Both the position numbers and the translations under genes were made by a program. The notes under the pieces were generated by a model. That model was not told the DNA's origin. It searched no databases and was given only the letters and a program-made list of their open reading frames with translations. DNA of 55,070 nt from Candidatus Loosdrechtia aerotolerans (GTDB lineage Bacteria > Planctomycetota > Brocadiia > Brocadiales > Brocadiaceae), in the NCBI GenBank assembly GCA_021646405.1, contig SOER01000018.1:1-55070 (forward strand), read 5' to 3'. Below are positions 18,297 to 27,702 of the stretch, one piece after another. How positions within the stretch are numbered: the first letter of the stretch is position 1; every line of letters begins with the position of its first letter.

Positions 18297-18370
18297 CCTT
18301 ATTGAATACAAATCATGACAATAAGATTATTGTGTTATTCAGTATCAATACCGACGTTATTCATCATAGA
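18297..18370 (+). pseudogene. Decayed fragment of the SplB-like radical SAM gene
   Basis: About 72 bases match 8892-8963 of the radical SAM gene at roughly 80% identity by eye, in the same frame: NHDNKIIVLFSINTDVIHH here against NHDNKIIMSFSVNTNIIHQ there. Similarity ends abruptly on both sides. A short open frame runs on to 18544, but I see no homology in the rest. This is a remnant of a paralogue, probably left by a rearrangement at the right edge of the radical SAM operon. Confidence 0.7.
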
Positions 18371-18505
18371 ATGTATAAGACTTTTGAAACCGTTGGACAG
18401 CTTATAATTCGAGACTCATCAGATTGGCAGAGAGCAGGAAAGATTATTGCAAAACCTGGTAAGAAATATGGATTTGAGGGTATTTTTAATTTCTCTGTAG
18501 ATTAT

Positions 18506-18538
18506 CCTGTAGAGCGAAGGGGGGCTTCACTCTACAGG
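18506..18538. terminator. Hairpin after the radical SAM operon
   Basis: A perfect 9-bp stem (CCTGTAGAG and CTCTACAGG) encloses a second short stem GAAG/CTTC around a G-rich loop. It lies between the rightward operon and the leftward glutamate-synthase-like gene, a sensible place for a bidirectional terminator. No T-run follows, so intrinsic termination is only a possibility. Confidence 0.45.
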
Positions 18539-18600
18539 GTATAATGCGTAACATCAACCTTAAAAAATCTTTAATACTTTAAGATCAGAGGGAAAAAAGA

Positions 18601-20316
18601 CTATTTCCTTTTTTTGGCTTTAGCCTTTGCCTTCCCCGCTGCTTTCTTCGGAGCTGTTTTTGTCTTTGCCTTCGCCTGCACCTTTGCCGATGCCTTTGCT
18701 TTTGCCTTTGATTTGGTTTTTGCAGTTTTCGTTCTTCCTTTTCCCGAGAGGATCTTTTCTGCTTCTTCAGCATCGGCATCCATAATATATTTTAAACCGG
18801 TTACTTCAGCCGCTTCACGGGTAAGGCATACAACATCATCCCTTGTTAAGTACGGTAATGCAAACTTTCGTGCACCACACATCAACTGCCTTAAACCTTG
18901 CGATAACCGTTGATAGTATGAATAAACACCAATTGCTCCGGGAGGTACCGTTCTGCCGTTCGTATTGAATAACCTCTCAACCTTAGACGCTAAAACGAAA
19001 ATTTCATCCATTTTTTTACCATACGGTTCAATAGTTCTGTCAATTTCGTTCTTTTTGATCTGCTCACCAAGCAGTTTGCCAACATGTGCGGCACACATTG
19101 GAGGACGGGCCATACCCACAGCCTTTACATACGGTGCACCTAATGCGAGCGCCTTGAACATGTCGTCTTCAAACGCAAAGCCACCAGCAAGGATAACATC
19201 GGGAACATGCTTTCCTTTCGATGCTAATTTGTGGACATAATTATAGGTAAGAGCGGAGATGTAGAGCGTTGGTACCCCCCACTCGTTCATCATATGCCAG
19301 GGACTCATTCCGGTACCGCCACCAGCGCCGTCAACTGTTAATACGTCTACACCAGCAATAGAACTAAAGTATACCGCCCGTGCAAGATCTGCAGGTCTAT
19401 ATGCACCTGTCTTCAGGAAGACGTATTTGGCACCCATTTTCCTTAATTCTTCTACCCTTTTAACAAATCCTTCTTCCGTTACCATCCCCACCCTGGAGTG
19501 TCTCTCAAATTCTTTAAATGATTTACCAAAGACCGAAGCAACTGCTTCTTCATAAGGATCTGGTAATACAATGTAACCCCGGTCCCTTAACATTCTTGCC
19601 TTTTCCAAATTGTCAATTTTAACCTCTCCTCCAATATCCTTGGCACCCTGTCCCCACTTCATCTCGACAGCTTCAACACCCAGCTTGTTTATACCGTAAT
19701 CCAGAATGCCTAGCCGGGAGTCTTCAACATTCTCCTGCATTACAATCATACCATAGCCGTCCTGCTGCCAATCTTTGAATGTCTTTACCCGGTACTCAAG
19801 GTCAGGACAATAGGTAATTTTTCCTTTTTCAAATTTGGAGTTAGGATCCATACCACCTACATTTTCACCTATTGTTAACGCTGTTCCTGAAATCGCAGAA
19901 CCAACAGCCAAACCATCCCAATGCGTCTTGGCAACTTTTGTTGAACCCAATCCGGGTATCATAATAGGAAGCTTCAGCTTAATTCCTTTATCCTTCCCCA
20001 ATCTTGTCTCTGTGTTTACATTCTCAAAAATTGCCCGGTCGCTGTCATCCTCTATTCCAAGGGCACCAACAGCCGTTCCCATGATATTTAGATGGGAAAA
20101 ATCAACAGGATACTCTTTATCCGCACCTGCCGTAATAGTTCCAAACGGTTGCGGATATAAATTCTCCGCTGCCCGAAACGCTGATTTTCCGATTTCACAT
20201 AAACCAGGACACTCATCGACACAAACCGAACACATGCCGCTGGCATGTGTCCTATCATTGGGTGTTCTATTTTTTGTACGTGTCGCTATAGACGCATTTG
20301 GTTTTGAAAATGACAT
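18601..20316 (-). CDS. Glutamate synthase FMN-domain protein with Lys/Ala-rich tail
   Basis: A 571-residue protein. It begins with a cysteine group (Cys 29, 32, 36, 40; MCSVCVDECPGLC) that could hold an Fe-S cluster. The main body is the FMN-binding glutamate synthase barrel (GltB central-domain family): LPIMIPGLGSTKV, VEMKWGQGAKDIGGEV, the FMN-loop sequence DGAGGGTGMSPWHMMNEWG, and ILAGGFAFEDDMFKALALGA. There is no glutamine amidotransferase domain, as in archaeal-type stand-alone synthase subunits, so its amino donor or partner is not evident. The last ~47 residues are almost only Lys, Ala and Thr in KAKAK-type repeats, like the tail of histone H1. That tail is not part of the enzyme family. 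Transcribed leftward from the AT-rich spacer it shares with moxR. Confidence 0.85.
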   Translation of the reverse strand: MSFSKPNASIATRTKNRTPNDRTHASGMCSVCVDECPGLCEIGKSAFRAAENLYPQPFGTITAGADKEYPVDFSHLNIMGTAVGALGIEDDSDRAIFENVNTETRLGKDKGIKLKLPIMIPGLGSTKVAKTHWDGLAVGSAISGTALTIGENVGGMDPNSKFEKGKITYCPDLEYRVKTFKDWQQDGYGMIVMQENVEDSRLGILDYGINKLGVEAVEMKWGQGAKDIGGEVKIDNLEKARMLRDRGYIVLPDPYEEAVASVFGKSFKEFERHSRVGMVTEEGFVKRVEELRKMGAKYVFLKTGAYRPADLARAVYFSSIAGVDVLTVDGAGGGTGMSPWHMMNEWGVPTLYISALTYNYVHKLASKGKHVPDVILAGGFAFEDDMFKALALGAPYVKAVGMARPPMCAAHVGKLLGEQIKKNEIDRTIEPYGKKMDEIFVLASKVERLFNTNGRTVPPGAIGVYSYYQRLSQGLRQLMCGARKFALPYLTRDDVVCLTREAAEVTGLKYIMDADAEEAEKILSGKGRTKTAKTKSKAKAKASAKVQAKAKTKTAPKKAAGKAKAKAKKRK

Positions 20317-20881
20317 TTACAAACCCCTTTCTATTAAGTTTATATAGTTGCTGATATTTATATGATCTGTATATATTTATAAATTTTCTATAGTACTTTC
20401 AATATTCTCTAGACTGTTCTATAATTTTATAATACTCTTGTATTTATAAATTTTCGAACTTTCAATATATACACATTTTCAAATTTACTGTCAATACAAT
20501 TTTGATAACAAATGAAATTTTTTCCTATGTTTTAACTCCCGGTAAAATATACTCATATATCCTTTCTATACGGTAATACTATCCTATATTATAGTGTAGC
20601 ATTACTAAAATTATCTTTACTTAACAATCATGTATGATGAAGTATAATTTGTTTGTAAATATAGGTAAATGAATATATAATCTCAATTTTAAGTAAAAAT
20701 CTTTTCAGTAGCAAGTTTTTAAATTTGCATCAGCACTGGAGATAAAGAGTATACAATTTAACAGCTTGCCACTGTTAAGTTAGGCATTCTAGCAGTTATT
20801 GACCTCTTGATTTATCTCAAGGAAACGGGAATACGGTAGGCCACTAACAAAGCCTGTTTATCTATAATAGGGGTTAAAATT
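20317..20881. other. AT-rich divergent intergenic region
   Basis: About 565 bases between the divergently transcribed glutamate-synthase-like gene and moxR. It must hold both promoters. It contains an imperfect direct repeat of about 30 bases (TATTTATAAATTTTC followed by ACTTTCAATAT) at 20374-20404 and 20441-20468, and a small hairpin CTTGA/TCAAG near 20811-20822. No small gene stands out. Confidence 0.5.
20374..20468. repeat. Imperfect direct repeat pair
   Basis: Both copies contain TATTTATAAATTTTC, followed after 3-6 bases by ACTTTCAATAT. Copy starts are 67 bases apart. The position upstream of the leftward gene suits a regulator site, but the composition is low-complexity AT, so chance or slippage is possible. 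Confidence 0.4.
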
Positions 20882-21877
20882 ATGAAATCACGCACGAAAG
20901 CAGTAATAAATGATAAGGGATTTATAAAAGAAAAGGTTGATAAGATAAAAAATGAGGTGGGAAAAGTTATTGTCGGTCAAGAGGAAATGGTTGAGGGTAT
21001 TATCATTGCGCTTTTGTCGGATGGACATATCCTTCTCGAGGGATACCCTGGACTCGGAAAAACCGTAACGGTAAAAACTATTGCCCGTACGTTAGGTGCA
21101 AAATTTCAAAGGGTGCAGTTTACGCCTGATCTCATTCCGGGGGATATCACAGGATTTGAAGTATGGGACCCCGAAACAAAGAAAAGCAAGGTACAAAAAG
21201 GGCCGGTGTTTACAAATTTATTACTTGCTGATGAGATCAATCGCTCCCCTGCAAAGGTCCAGAGTGCCCTCCTTGAAGCAATGCAAGAAAAACAGGTAAC
21301 CATTGGCCGGGAGACACATTTCTTAAATAAAGTATTTCTCGTACTGGCAACCCAGAATCCTATTGAGATTTCAGGGACATATCTGTTACCTGAAGCAGAA
21401 ATAGACCGTTTTATGTTTAAATTGAAAATAAACTATCCGTCATATAAGGACGAGAGGGAAATTGCAGAAAGACAAGTTCTTGATACCGAGACCCCGTTAG
21501 ATGTTATTTTAACGCCAAAGGAGATACTCTCACTCAGGCATACCATTACAGAATGGTTTCCTTTGCATGAAACGTCCGCTATTATAAAGTATATTACACG
21601 GCTTGTTCGGGCAACAAGACCTGAGGAGAGTAATGGCGAATTAAACAGCCTGGTAATGTACGGGGCATCACCACGGGCAACTATTTCTTTAGCAAAAGCA
21701 TCCCGTGTATATGCCTTTATCCACGGAGACGATATTGTATTGCCTGAACATGTTTACACAATGGCTTACCCTGTACTGCGGCACAGGATCATTCTTACCC
21801 ATGAAGCGGAATCACAGGGTATTACCTCCGATGATATTATTGAAAAAATACTGCATAAGGTTACGAGACTAGAGTAA
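20882..21877 (+). CDS. moxR: MoxR-type AAA+ ATPase
   Basis: A 331-residue AAA+ protein. Walker A is LLEGYPGLGKTVTVKTIA at about 52-69; Walker B LLADEINRSPAKVQSALLEAM and sensor I LATQNPIE follow, with sensor 2-like GASPRATISLAKASR near the C-terminus. MoxR ATPases act as chaperones that mature or insert cofactors in partner proteins, often together with VWA-domain proteins. It is the first gene of a classic moxR-DUF58-bat series continuing to 26980. ATG 20882 gives the usual family length. Confidence 0.92.
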   Translation: MKSRTKAVINDKGFIKEKVDKIKNEVGKVIVGQEEMVEGIIIALLSDGHILLEGYPGLGKTVTVKTIARTLGAKFQRVQFTPDLIPGDITGFEVWDPETKKSKVQKGPVFTNLLLADEINRSPAKVQSALLEAMQEKQVTIGRETHFLNKVFLVLATQNPIEISGTYLLPEAEIDRFMFKLKINYPSYKDEREIAERQVLDTETPLDVILTPKEILSLRHTITEWFPLHETSAIIKYITRLVRATRPEESNGELNSLVMYGASPRATISLAKASRVYAFIHGDDIVLPEHVYTMAYPVLRHRIILTHEAESQGITSDDIIEKILHKVTRLE

Positions 21878-21971
21878 ACCATGGTTGTGATAAATTGTAC
21901 CTTGTATATTTTCCCATATTTCGTAGAAAAAATATGTGCAACCTTCAAATTAACGCCCGGGAACAAAAGAG

Positions 21972-22826
21972 ATGAGGAAAAGAATAAAGCTTTCTTTGCA
22001 ACGGCTCATTGGAAATCTCTTTGATGGAATATTTTCTAGTTATTTCAATGCACTCCACGGGATAGAACTTGATGAAATCCGGCAATATCAACCAGGAGAT
22101 GACTTTAGATCTGTCGACTGGAAAGCAACTGCAAGGACAGGAAAATTACACGTACGTATAAAATTGGTTGATAAGCGGGTAACCGTCTTGTTCCTTATAG
22201 ATAAAAGCAAATCAGAAAAGTTCGGGTCTTTTATAAATACCAAAGAAGTTATCCAATCCAATATCCTCTCACTTCTTGTCTATGCTGCATCGGAAACCGG
22301 TAATGAAATAGGTTTTATTACCTTTACCGATAAAATCGAAAATTATATTCAACCGAAAGCCGGTGAAAAAGAGGCGCTAAAAAATGTGAAAAACATTTTA
22401 CAGGAAAAACCATCGGGTAATTTCACCGATTTAAATAACGTATTTAAATTTGTAAACGAAAGATTTCATACACCATTACTGGTATTTATCCTGTCAGACT
22501 TTTTAGCGCCTTACAATTATGAACATTCATTAAAGACATTGTCATATCGACATGAGGTAATTCCAATTATTATCTCTGATAGGACAGAAATACATTTTCC
22601 GAAGACACGAGGATTCTTATCTGCCCAGGATATGGAAACAGGCATGATAAAATCGTTAGATATTTTAACAGCATTAGAAAAACCGCAGCCACATTTGGCT
22701 TTATTGAGAAAATTACATATAGATCATCTTCTCCTCTCTACCGGGGAGGATGAAGAGATCTGGATAAGAAAAATATCGGAATTTTTTGATAGACGTATCA
22801 GAAGAGGGGGAAGAAGAAAACGATGA
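21972..22826 (+). CDS. DUF58 domain protein
   Basis: A 284-residue protein. It carries the DUF58 signature near residues 30-50 (GIELDEIRQYQPGDD then RSVDWKATARTGKLHVR) and a VWA-like continuation (VLFLIDKSKSEKFGS, FILSDFLAPYNYEHSLK). DUF58 proteins almost always follow moxR and are thought to be partners of the ATPase. It lies 94 bases after moxR and its stop overlaps the next start (ATGA). Confidence 0.9.
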   Translation: MRKRIKLSLQRLIGNLFDGIFSSYFNALHGIELDEIRQYQPGDDFRSVDWKATARTGKLHVRIKLVDKRVTVLFLIDKSKSEKFGSFINTKEVIQSNILSLLVYAASETGNEIGFITFTDKIENYIQPKAGEKEALKNVKNILQEKPSGNFTDLNNVFKFVNERFHTPLLVFILSDFLAPYNYEHSLKTLSYRHEVIPIIISDRTEIHFPKTRGFLSAQDMETGMIKSLDILTALEKPQPHLALLRKLHIDHLLLSTGEDEEIWIRKISEFFDRRIRRGGRRKR

Positions 22827-24223
22827 GATATATCTTTATGGGCCTATTCATTGCTACTCTTTTTATAGGAGCCCGTTATATTCCTTTATATGCACAAGAG
22901 CAACTACAAACTGAAGGATCAGAAGAAACAGAACAACTACCCGTACTCACAGATAAACCGCTTGAGATATGGACGTTTATTGATGATTACAGGGTTATTA
23001 CCGGCAAGATATTACATGTAACAGTTCAGGTTATCTGGAAACTGGGGGTTACGGTTAATTTGGAGAATATCGACACAATTGATCTCCACCCATTTACCAT
23101 AGAAAGTGTAACTGTCGGAGAGCGTCAAATCTTTGACAACGAACATGATTATATCGTTATTACTTACGCACTTTCTTTACCTCCTGATCTTGAAAATGGT
23201 ATTTATTCTATACCTCCTTTTTCCCTTTCATACCGGAATGAAGTTGACAAGACCGAAGGAGAATCTCTGTCCTCGCCAATTGCTATTCAGAAAACCCCCA
23301 TTATTGTTGAAGGCAAGGTAGACAGAGATGTCATTACCCTTGGTGATCAGATTACCTATACCCTTACGATACGGCATGAAAAGGAAGTAAAACTATTATG
23401 GGAAAATATTAAGAACATAAATTTCTCTCCTTTTGAAATATTGGAAAAAAATATTGATACACAAACAAAAGGAAATATTGAAAGGGCTGTAATTAACTAC
23501 ACACTTTCTCTTTATGAATTAGGAGGGAAAAAAAAGACCCCTGAAATTCCTGGTGTACCAATCCTGTATTACGAAGAGCCCAACCCTCAGCATGCTGCAA
23601 AAACGAATACAACAACTATTGAAACAAAAGAAACGAGAACTACTCCTGTACCTATTGTCTTAAATAGTCTTCTCAAAACAGTTGACGTACCGCTTGAAGG
23701 TATGAAAGGTCCCTTCTATATATCAAAGAAACAGGTTTTTTTCCGTGGGTATTTACCGATAGGTTTCGGTGTCGTTCTACTCTTGTTTCTGGGTGGTATG
23801 ACTGCCTGGTCAAGAGCAAAGAGACTTTCAACCCGTCGTATACCAAAGCCTGAATTAGAAACACCGCAGCTTGCCTTACAAAGGCTAAAAAATACCCTGG
23901 CGTCATTCCAGTTTACCCGTGAAGATGCTGCAGACCGAAAGAATATACATGCTATAGATAAGGCATTCAGGACATACCTCGGTACGCTTATTGGTATTTC
24001 GGGTGAGTATGCACAATCTGTTACAACATCGGAATTCCTGAACTATGATACGGAAAAAAAACTGTCAGAAGAAACCTCGCACATTATTCAGACGGTATTA
24101 AAACAGCTTGACGTTCTTATATTTGGAGAGCATGTTGATAAAGAGACGGTGAATACAATGATACAAGGAACAGAGGAAGTAATAAGACAGACAGAATCGG
24201 GAATATTAGCAAAATCGGTTTGA
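22823..24223 (+). CDS. BatD-like membrane protein
   Basis: A 466-residue protein with an N-terminal signal sequence (FMGLFIATLFIGARYIPLYAQ), two successive beta-rich domains that resemble each other (IDDYRVITGKILHVTVQVIW and VDRDVITLGDQITYTLTIRH), one membrane helix at about 311-328 (YLPIGFGVVLLLFLGGMTAW) and a helical cytoplasmic part. This layout fits BatD-type proteins of the Bacteroides aerotolerance operon. It overlaps the DUF58 gene by four bases and is followed 16 bases later by a VWA protein. Its role is envelope-stress-related by family only. Confidence 0.72.
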   Translation: MRYIFMGLFIATLFIGARYIPLYAQEQLQTEGSEETEQLPVLTDKPLEIWTFIDDYRVITGKILHVTVQVIWKLGVTVNLENIDTIDLHPFTIESVTVGERQIFDNEHDYIVITYALSLPPDLENGIYSIPPFSLSYRNEVDKTEGESLSSPIAIQKTPIIVEGKVDRDVITLGDQITYTLTIRHEKEVKLLWENIKNINFSPFEILEKNIDTQTKGNIERAVINYTLSLYELGGKKKTPEIPGVPILYYEEPNPQHAAKTNTTTIETKETRTTPVPIVLNSLLKTVDVPLEGMKGPFYISKKQVFFRGYLPIGFGVVLLLFLGGMTAWSRAKRLSTRRIPKPELETPQLALQRLKNTLASFQFTREDAADRKNIHAIDKAFRTYLGTLIGISGEYAQSVTTSEFLNYDTEKKLSEETSHIIQTVLKQLDVLIFGEHVDKETVNTMIQGTEEVIRQTESGILAKSV

Positions 24224-24239
24224 GAGCGGGTAGAGATAT

Positions 24240-25259
24240 ATGACTATTGCATATCCCTGGTTCCTGCTTCTTCTTATTCCCTTTGGCCTGTTATTTTTCT
24301 TCTGGAGGGGAAAAAAATACATTGGGTATTCGAGCCTCTGTTACATTGAAGAACCAAAAGGCCATAAAAAGATTGTATCTGGTTTATTCAAACCGGTATT
24401 TTTTGGGGCTATATTCTTTTTAATCGTGGCGATTACCTATCCGCAGACAAAATATTATGAAGAAGAAACATCCATTCGGGGACGAGAAATTGCCCTCTGC
24501 ATAGATACTTCGTTTAGTACGACAGGTGAAGCTATTGAAACTATTAAAAAAATTGTGGGAGATTTCGTAAAAAGAAGACCCAATGATCTCATTGGTATTA
24601 CCATCTTCGGTACTGATGCTGCCCTTATTGTTGTGCCAACGATGGAAACTCAATTACTTGAAAAATCGTTAGAGCGAATCCATGCCTCCCAGGTTGGTTA
24701 CCAGACAGCTATTGGTGAAGGACTTTTTACATCCATTGCAGCATTATTTGAAAAAGAGATGGATAAACAGTTTACTATTACAGAATTAAGAAACAGCATC
24801 AACAGAGAATATCTTGCTGATTATGCCATTTCTTTTATAAAAGAGATGGAAAGAAGGGATGTGCTGAAGAATAAACTTGTCATCCTCTTTACCGATGGGA
24901 TATATAACATCGGCATTTCACCTGAAAGACCATTACGCCTGTTGAAAAGAATGGGAATAAAAGCATATGTTGTAGCAGTTAAGGCATCCGACGTTACCGG
25001 TATTGACCCTGATCTCGCAGCTCAGCATATTGAGGAGCTGAAACAGGCTGTCGAATCGACAGGGGGTAAGTATTTCCACGCTGAAAATTTTGACGAAGTT
25101 GCTAAATTTTACCGTGAAATTGATAAGATCGAAAAAGACAAAATTATTGTAGAGCGTATTTCAAGGAAGAAAGACCTTTATATTTACCCCACATGTATTG
25201 GTCTCTTCTTACTCATACTCGCTATTTTTATTGAAAATTTTTGGATACGGATTCCATAA
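24240..25259 (+). CDS. BatA-like VWA-domain membrane protein
   Basis: A 339-residue protein with two N-terminal membrane helices (WFLLLLIPFGLLFFFW and FKPVFFGAIFFLIVAITYP), a von Willebrand A domain and a C-terminal helix (YIYPTCIGLFLLILAIFIE). The metal-ion-dependent adhesion site is visible as DTSFSTT at about 88-94 and LFTDGIYNIG near 215. It has an insert of about 35 residues in the VWA domain (EKEMDKQFTITELRNSIN) compared with usual BatA. It is part of the moxR operon and probably assembles a periplasm-facing or cytoplasmic VWA complex with 25970-26980. Confidence 0.85.
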   Translation: MTIAYPWFLLLLIPFGLLFFFWRGKKYIGYSSLCYIEEPKGHKKIVSGLFKPVFFGAIFFLIVAITYPQTKYYEEETSIRGREIALCIDTSFSTTGEAIETIKKIVGDFVKRRPNDLIGITIFGTDAALIVVPTMETQLLEKSLERIHASQVGYQTAIGEGLFTSIAALFEKEMDKQFTITELRNSINREYLADYAISFIKEMERRDVLKNKLVILFTDGIYNIGISPERPLRLLKRMGIKAYVVAVKASDVTGIDPDLAAQHIEELKQAVESTGGKYFHAENFDEVAKFYREIDKIEKDKIIVERISRKKDLYIYPTCIGLFLLILAIFIENFWIRIP

Positions 25260-25301
25260 ATATATTTTTTAAACAATGCATAAGCCTTTGCAGGAGGAGT
25301 T

Positions 25302-25886
25302 ATGTCTGGAAAAAATTTTATAACATTGTTTCTTCTTGTCTCAGCCTTTATCCTGATAGTGTACGGTTATACATACTATAGAAAATATAGTACGATAGCC
25401 CTGCTTGATGAGAAAATTAAAATGGGAAGATATCAGGACGGATTAGCCGCCCTTCAACAACTACAGGATTCTCTGTCATTCAGAATTTTAAAAGCAGCAG
25501 GAAAAGAAGATCCTGTAATCTCCTATAATAAAGGAGTATTATATGCCCTTTTGGAAAACAAGAAACAGGCACATATCGAATACCGGAAAGCCATGGAAAC
25601 AAATGACCCCGTATTAAAGGCAAGGGCTATTTATAATAATGCAAATCTCATTGCAACCGATATGGATTTTTCTACTGCAGCCCTGCAATATACAGAAGTA
25701 TTAAAAATAGACGCCCATGATTTTCAGGCAAAGAAAAATCTCGAAAGAATGCGCCTGGGTGAACAGCAATTCAATACGATGTTCAGTCCGGAGCAACTGG
25801 AACGCGAAGACAGAATTGAGGCCCTGAAGCTTATTCCATGGGGAACAAAATACCGGTTTAGCGGAGACCAGAAAATACGATGGTAA
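25302..25886 (+). CDS. Membrane-anchored TPR protein (BatC-like)
   Basis: A 194-residue protein with GGAGG upstream of its ATG. An N-terminal helix (FITLFLLVSAFILIVYGYTYY) anchors it, and three to four TPR-like helical pairs follow (ISYNKGVLYALLENKKQAHIEYRKAM, AIYNNANLIATDMDFSTAALQYTEVL in order). Position between the two VWA genes is where BatC-type TPR proteins sit. It is likely a scaffold for the VWA partners. No enzymatic motif. Confidence 0.7.
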   Translation: MSGKNFITLFLLVSAFILIVYGYTYYRKYSTIALLDEKIKMGRYQDGLAALQQLQDSLSFRILKAAGKEDPVISYNKGVLYALLENKKQAHIEYRKAMETNDPVLKARAIYNNANLIATDMDFSTAALQYTEVLKIDAHDFQAKKNLERMRLGEQQFNTMFSPEQLEREDRIEALKLIPWGTKYRFSGDQKIRW

Positions 25887-25969
25887 GCTTCTCATCCCGG
25901 CAGGACAAACGCAGAGAAGATTTACGATTTGTGATTTACAACAACAACATTTAAACCAGAAGATGCTTC

Positions 25970-26980
25970 ATGCTATTTTTTAATTACGAAGAATATAAAT
26001 GTATTCCGTATATCCTTTCAGGCCTGATTTTTATCCTGTACCTTTTTCTCTTCTTGCGAAAGGGTATGTGGCTCAACGCCTTTGGTCAAAAACTGTTAAT
26101 AAACAGATATAGTAAAATCCCGGGAATTTACCGGAATATTTTGAAAGGTATGAGTATTAGTGTTGCTTTTTGCGCTGTAAGTCTTGTCGTATTACAGCCT
26201 AAGTGGCAAACAACGCAGGGTTATTATGAGAAAGAAGGACTGGAGATTATTTTTGTACTTGATGTCTCAATCAGTATGCTTGCAGAAGATGTTAAGCCCA
26301 ACCGGTTACAACGCGCAAAAATAGAAATAGCAAATCTTGTTCATGAACTGGAAGAAGACCGGGTCGGCATCGTTGTTTTTGCAGGGAGGGCGTTTTCACT
26401 CCTGCCCTACCCTACAAATGATTACGACCGGGTTTTCCTGCGCATACTCAATATGATCAATGAAAGATACGTAAGATTCGTCCCGTATGGAACAAATATT
26501 GGTAATGCATTCATCCTGGCTATGGATTCATACAGCAAAGAACATGCAAGGAAGGTTATGATCTTCCTCTCGGATGGTGAAGAGCAGATTATTACCCGCA
26601 GTCAGGTGGCAGAGGCGGTAAAATTATTACTGGAAAAGAAAGATATTGCAATTTATGTGGTCGGTTTGGGAAATCCCAATGAATTATCAACAATACCGAA
26701 AAAGGATAAAGAGGGAAACATAACAGGTTACGAAACAACAGAGGATGGAGAGATTATCTATACAAAACCCGATCCAAAGTTTTTGGCTGAAATTGCAGAA
26801 ATAGTGGGCGGTACCTACCAGCATGATGCAACAGGCAATGAACTCAAAAATATATTCAAACAGGCTATTGAAAAAAATAAAAATATCGTTGGAATTAAAA
26901 AGAAGAACATCATAAAGGATATTTCACACTATTTTTTAGGTGGCGCACTGGCGCTTCTTGCACTGTATTTTATTCTGTAA
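25970..26980 (+). CDS. BatB-like VWA-domain membrane protein
   Basis: A 336-residue protein with two N-terminal membrane helices (ILSGLIFILYLFLFL and ISVAFCAVSLVVLQP), a VWA domain and a C-terminal helix (HYFLGGALALLALYFIL). The MIDAS is complete: DVSISM at about 101-106, a Thr in PYGTNIG near 179, and FLSDGEEQI near 204. It is the last gene of the moxR-bat operon, with a spacer of 83 bases after the TPR gene. Confidence 0.87.
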   Translation: MLFFNYEEYKCIPYILSGLIFILYLFLFLRKGMWLNAFGQKLLINRYSKIPGIYRNILKGMSISVAFCAVSLVVLQPKWQTTQGYYEKEGLEIIFVLDVSISMLAEDVKPNRLQRAKIEIANLVHELEEDRVGIVVFAGRAFSLLPYPTNDYDRVFLRILNMINERYVRFVPYGTNIGNAFILAMDSYSKEHARKVMIFLSDGEEQIITRSQVAEAVKLLLEKKDIAIYVVGLGNPNELSTIPKKDKEGNITGYETTEDGEIIYTKPDPKFLAEIAEIVGGTYQHDATGNELKNIFKQAIEKNKNIVGIKKKNIIKDISHYFLGGALALLALYFIL

Positions 26981-27010
26981 AAATAACCTATTGAGGTGGC
27001 GCAGACGAAA

Positions 27011-27044
27011 ACCTGTGGCTACCTGTAGTTGCCTTCGGCAACTT
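27011..27044 (+). repeat. Dispersed hairpin repeat copy 1
   Basis: The segment ACCTGTGGCTACCTGTAG followed by TTGCCTTCGGCAACT recurs in inverted orientation at 39539-39572, with about 80-85% identity by eye. TTGCC/GGCAA forms a small stem. It lies in the spacer between the bat operon and nrfH and has no coding sense. Confidence 0.6.
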
Positions 27045-27125
27045 GTTACCCTCATCATCCCCGCATCGGCATTTCCTTTGTAAATTTTACAGGGAAATTT
27101 CTAATTTATACGAGAACATTCTTCT

Positions 27126-27608
27126 ATGATTAAAGAAGATATGAGATTCATATCAAATTTAAGTTTTACAACTCTGTTCCTGTTGGGCTTTCTTGGCCTG
27201 TTCATTGGTTTGAGTGCATATACGTTCTATTACGCACAAGGTGCATCATATCTTTCTAATGATCCTAAAGCTTGTGTCAACTGTCATATTATGCGTGAAC
27301 AGTATGACGGATGGCAGAAGGCGAGCCATCACGCCGTTGCAACATGCAATGATTGTCATATCCCGCACGAACCCTTATCAAAATACGTAACAAAATTAAA
27401 AAATGGTTTCTGGCACTCAAAAAGTTTTACCTTTCAGGACTTCCACGAACCGATTCGAATTAAACCCCAAAACCGTACCGTATTACAGAAGAACTGCCTT
27501 CATTGTCACGGAGAGTTTGTGAGTCAGATCGCTACCCATCCAGGGAATGACCGGCAGATGCTTGATTGTATTCATTGCCATAAAAGTGTTGGTCATGGCC
27601 CCGGATAA
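27126..27608 (+). CDS. nrfH: NrfH/NapC-type tetrahaem cytochrome c, quinol dehydrogenase
   Basis: A 160-residue protein with an N-terminal membrane anchor (TTLFLLGFLGLFIGLSAYTF) and four CXXCH haem-binding motifs: CVNCH near 50, CNDCH near 74, CLHCH near 124 and CIHCH near 148. It has the NrfH-type spacing, with ASHHAVATCNDCHIPH between the first and second haems. It takes electrons from the quinol pool and passes them to NrfA at the periplasmic (or equivalent) face. nrfA follows 94 bases downstream, the usual pairing. Start ATG 27126 is likely; ATG 27141 is an alternative. Confidence 0.9.
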   Translation: MIKEDMRFISNLSFTTLFLLGFLGLFIGLSAYTFYYAQGASYLSNDPKACVNCHIMREQYDGWQKASHHAVATCNDCHIPHEPLSKYVTKLKNGFWHSKSFTFQDFHEPIRIKPQNRTVLQKNCLHCHGEFVSQIATHPGNDRQMLDCIHCHKSVGHGPG

Positions 27609-27702
27609 TTGTATTTAATGAATCAATGCTATAATTTTGCCAGGAAAATCATCATGTATGATTTATGTAATTTGCTGAGAATGGACCAGGAGGAACAAGA
27701 TT

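Noticed and set aside
18302-18544. 80-codon open frame as a new small gene
   Set aside because: Its first ~20 codons are the decayed radical SAM fragment, and its end lies in the hairpin. It looks like chance extension of a remnant.
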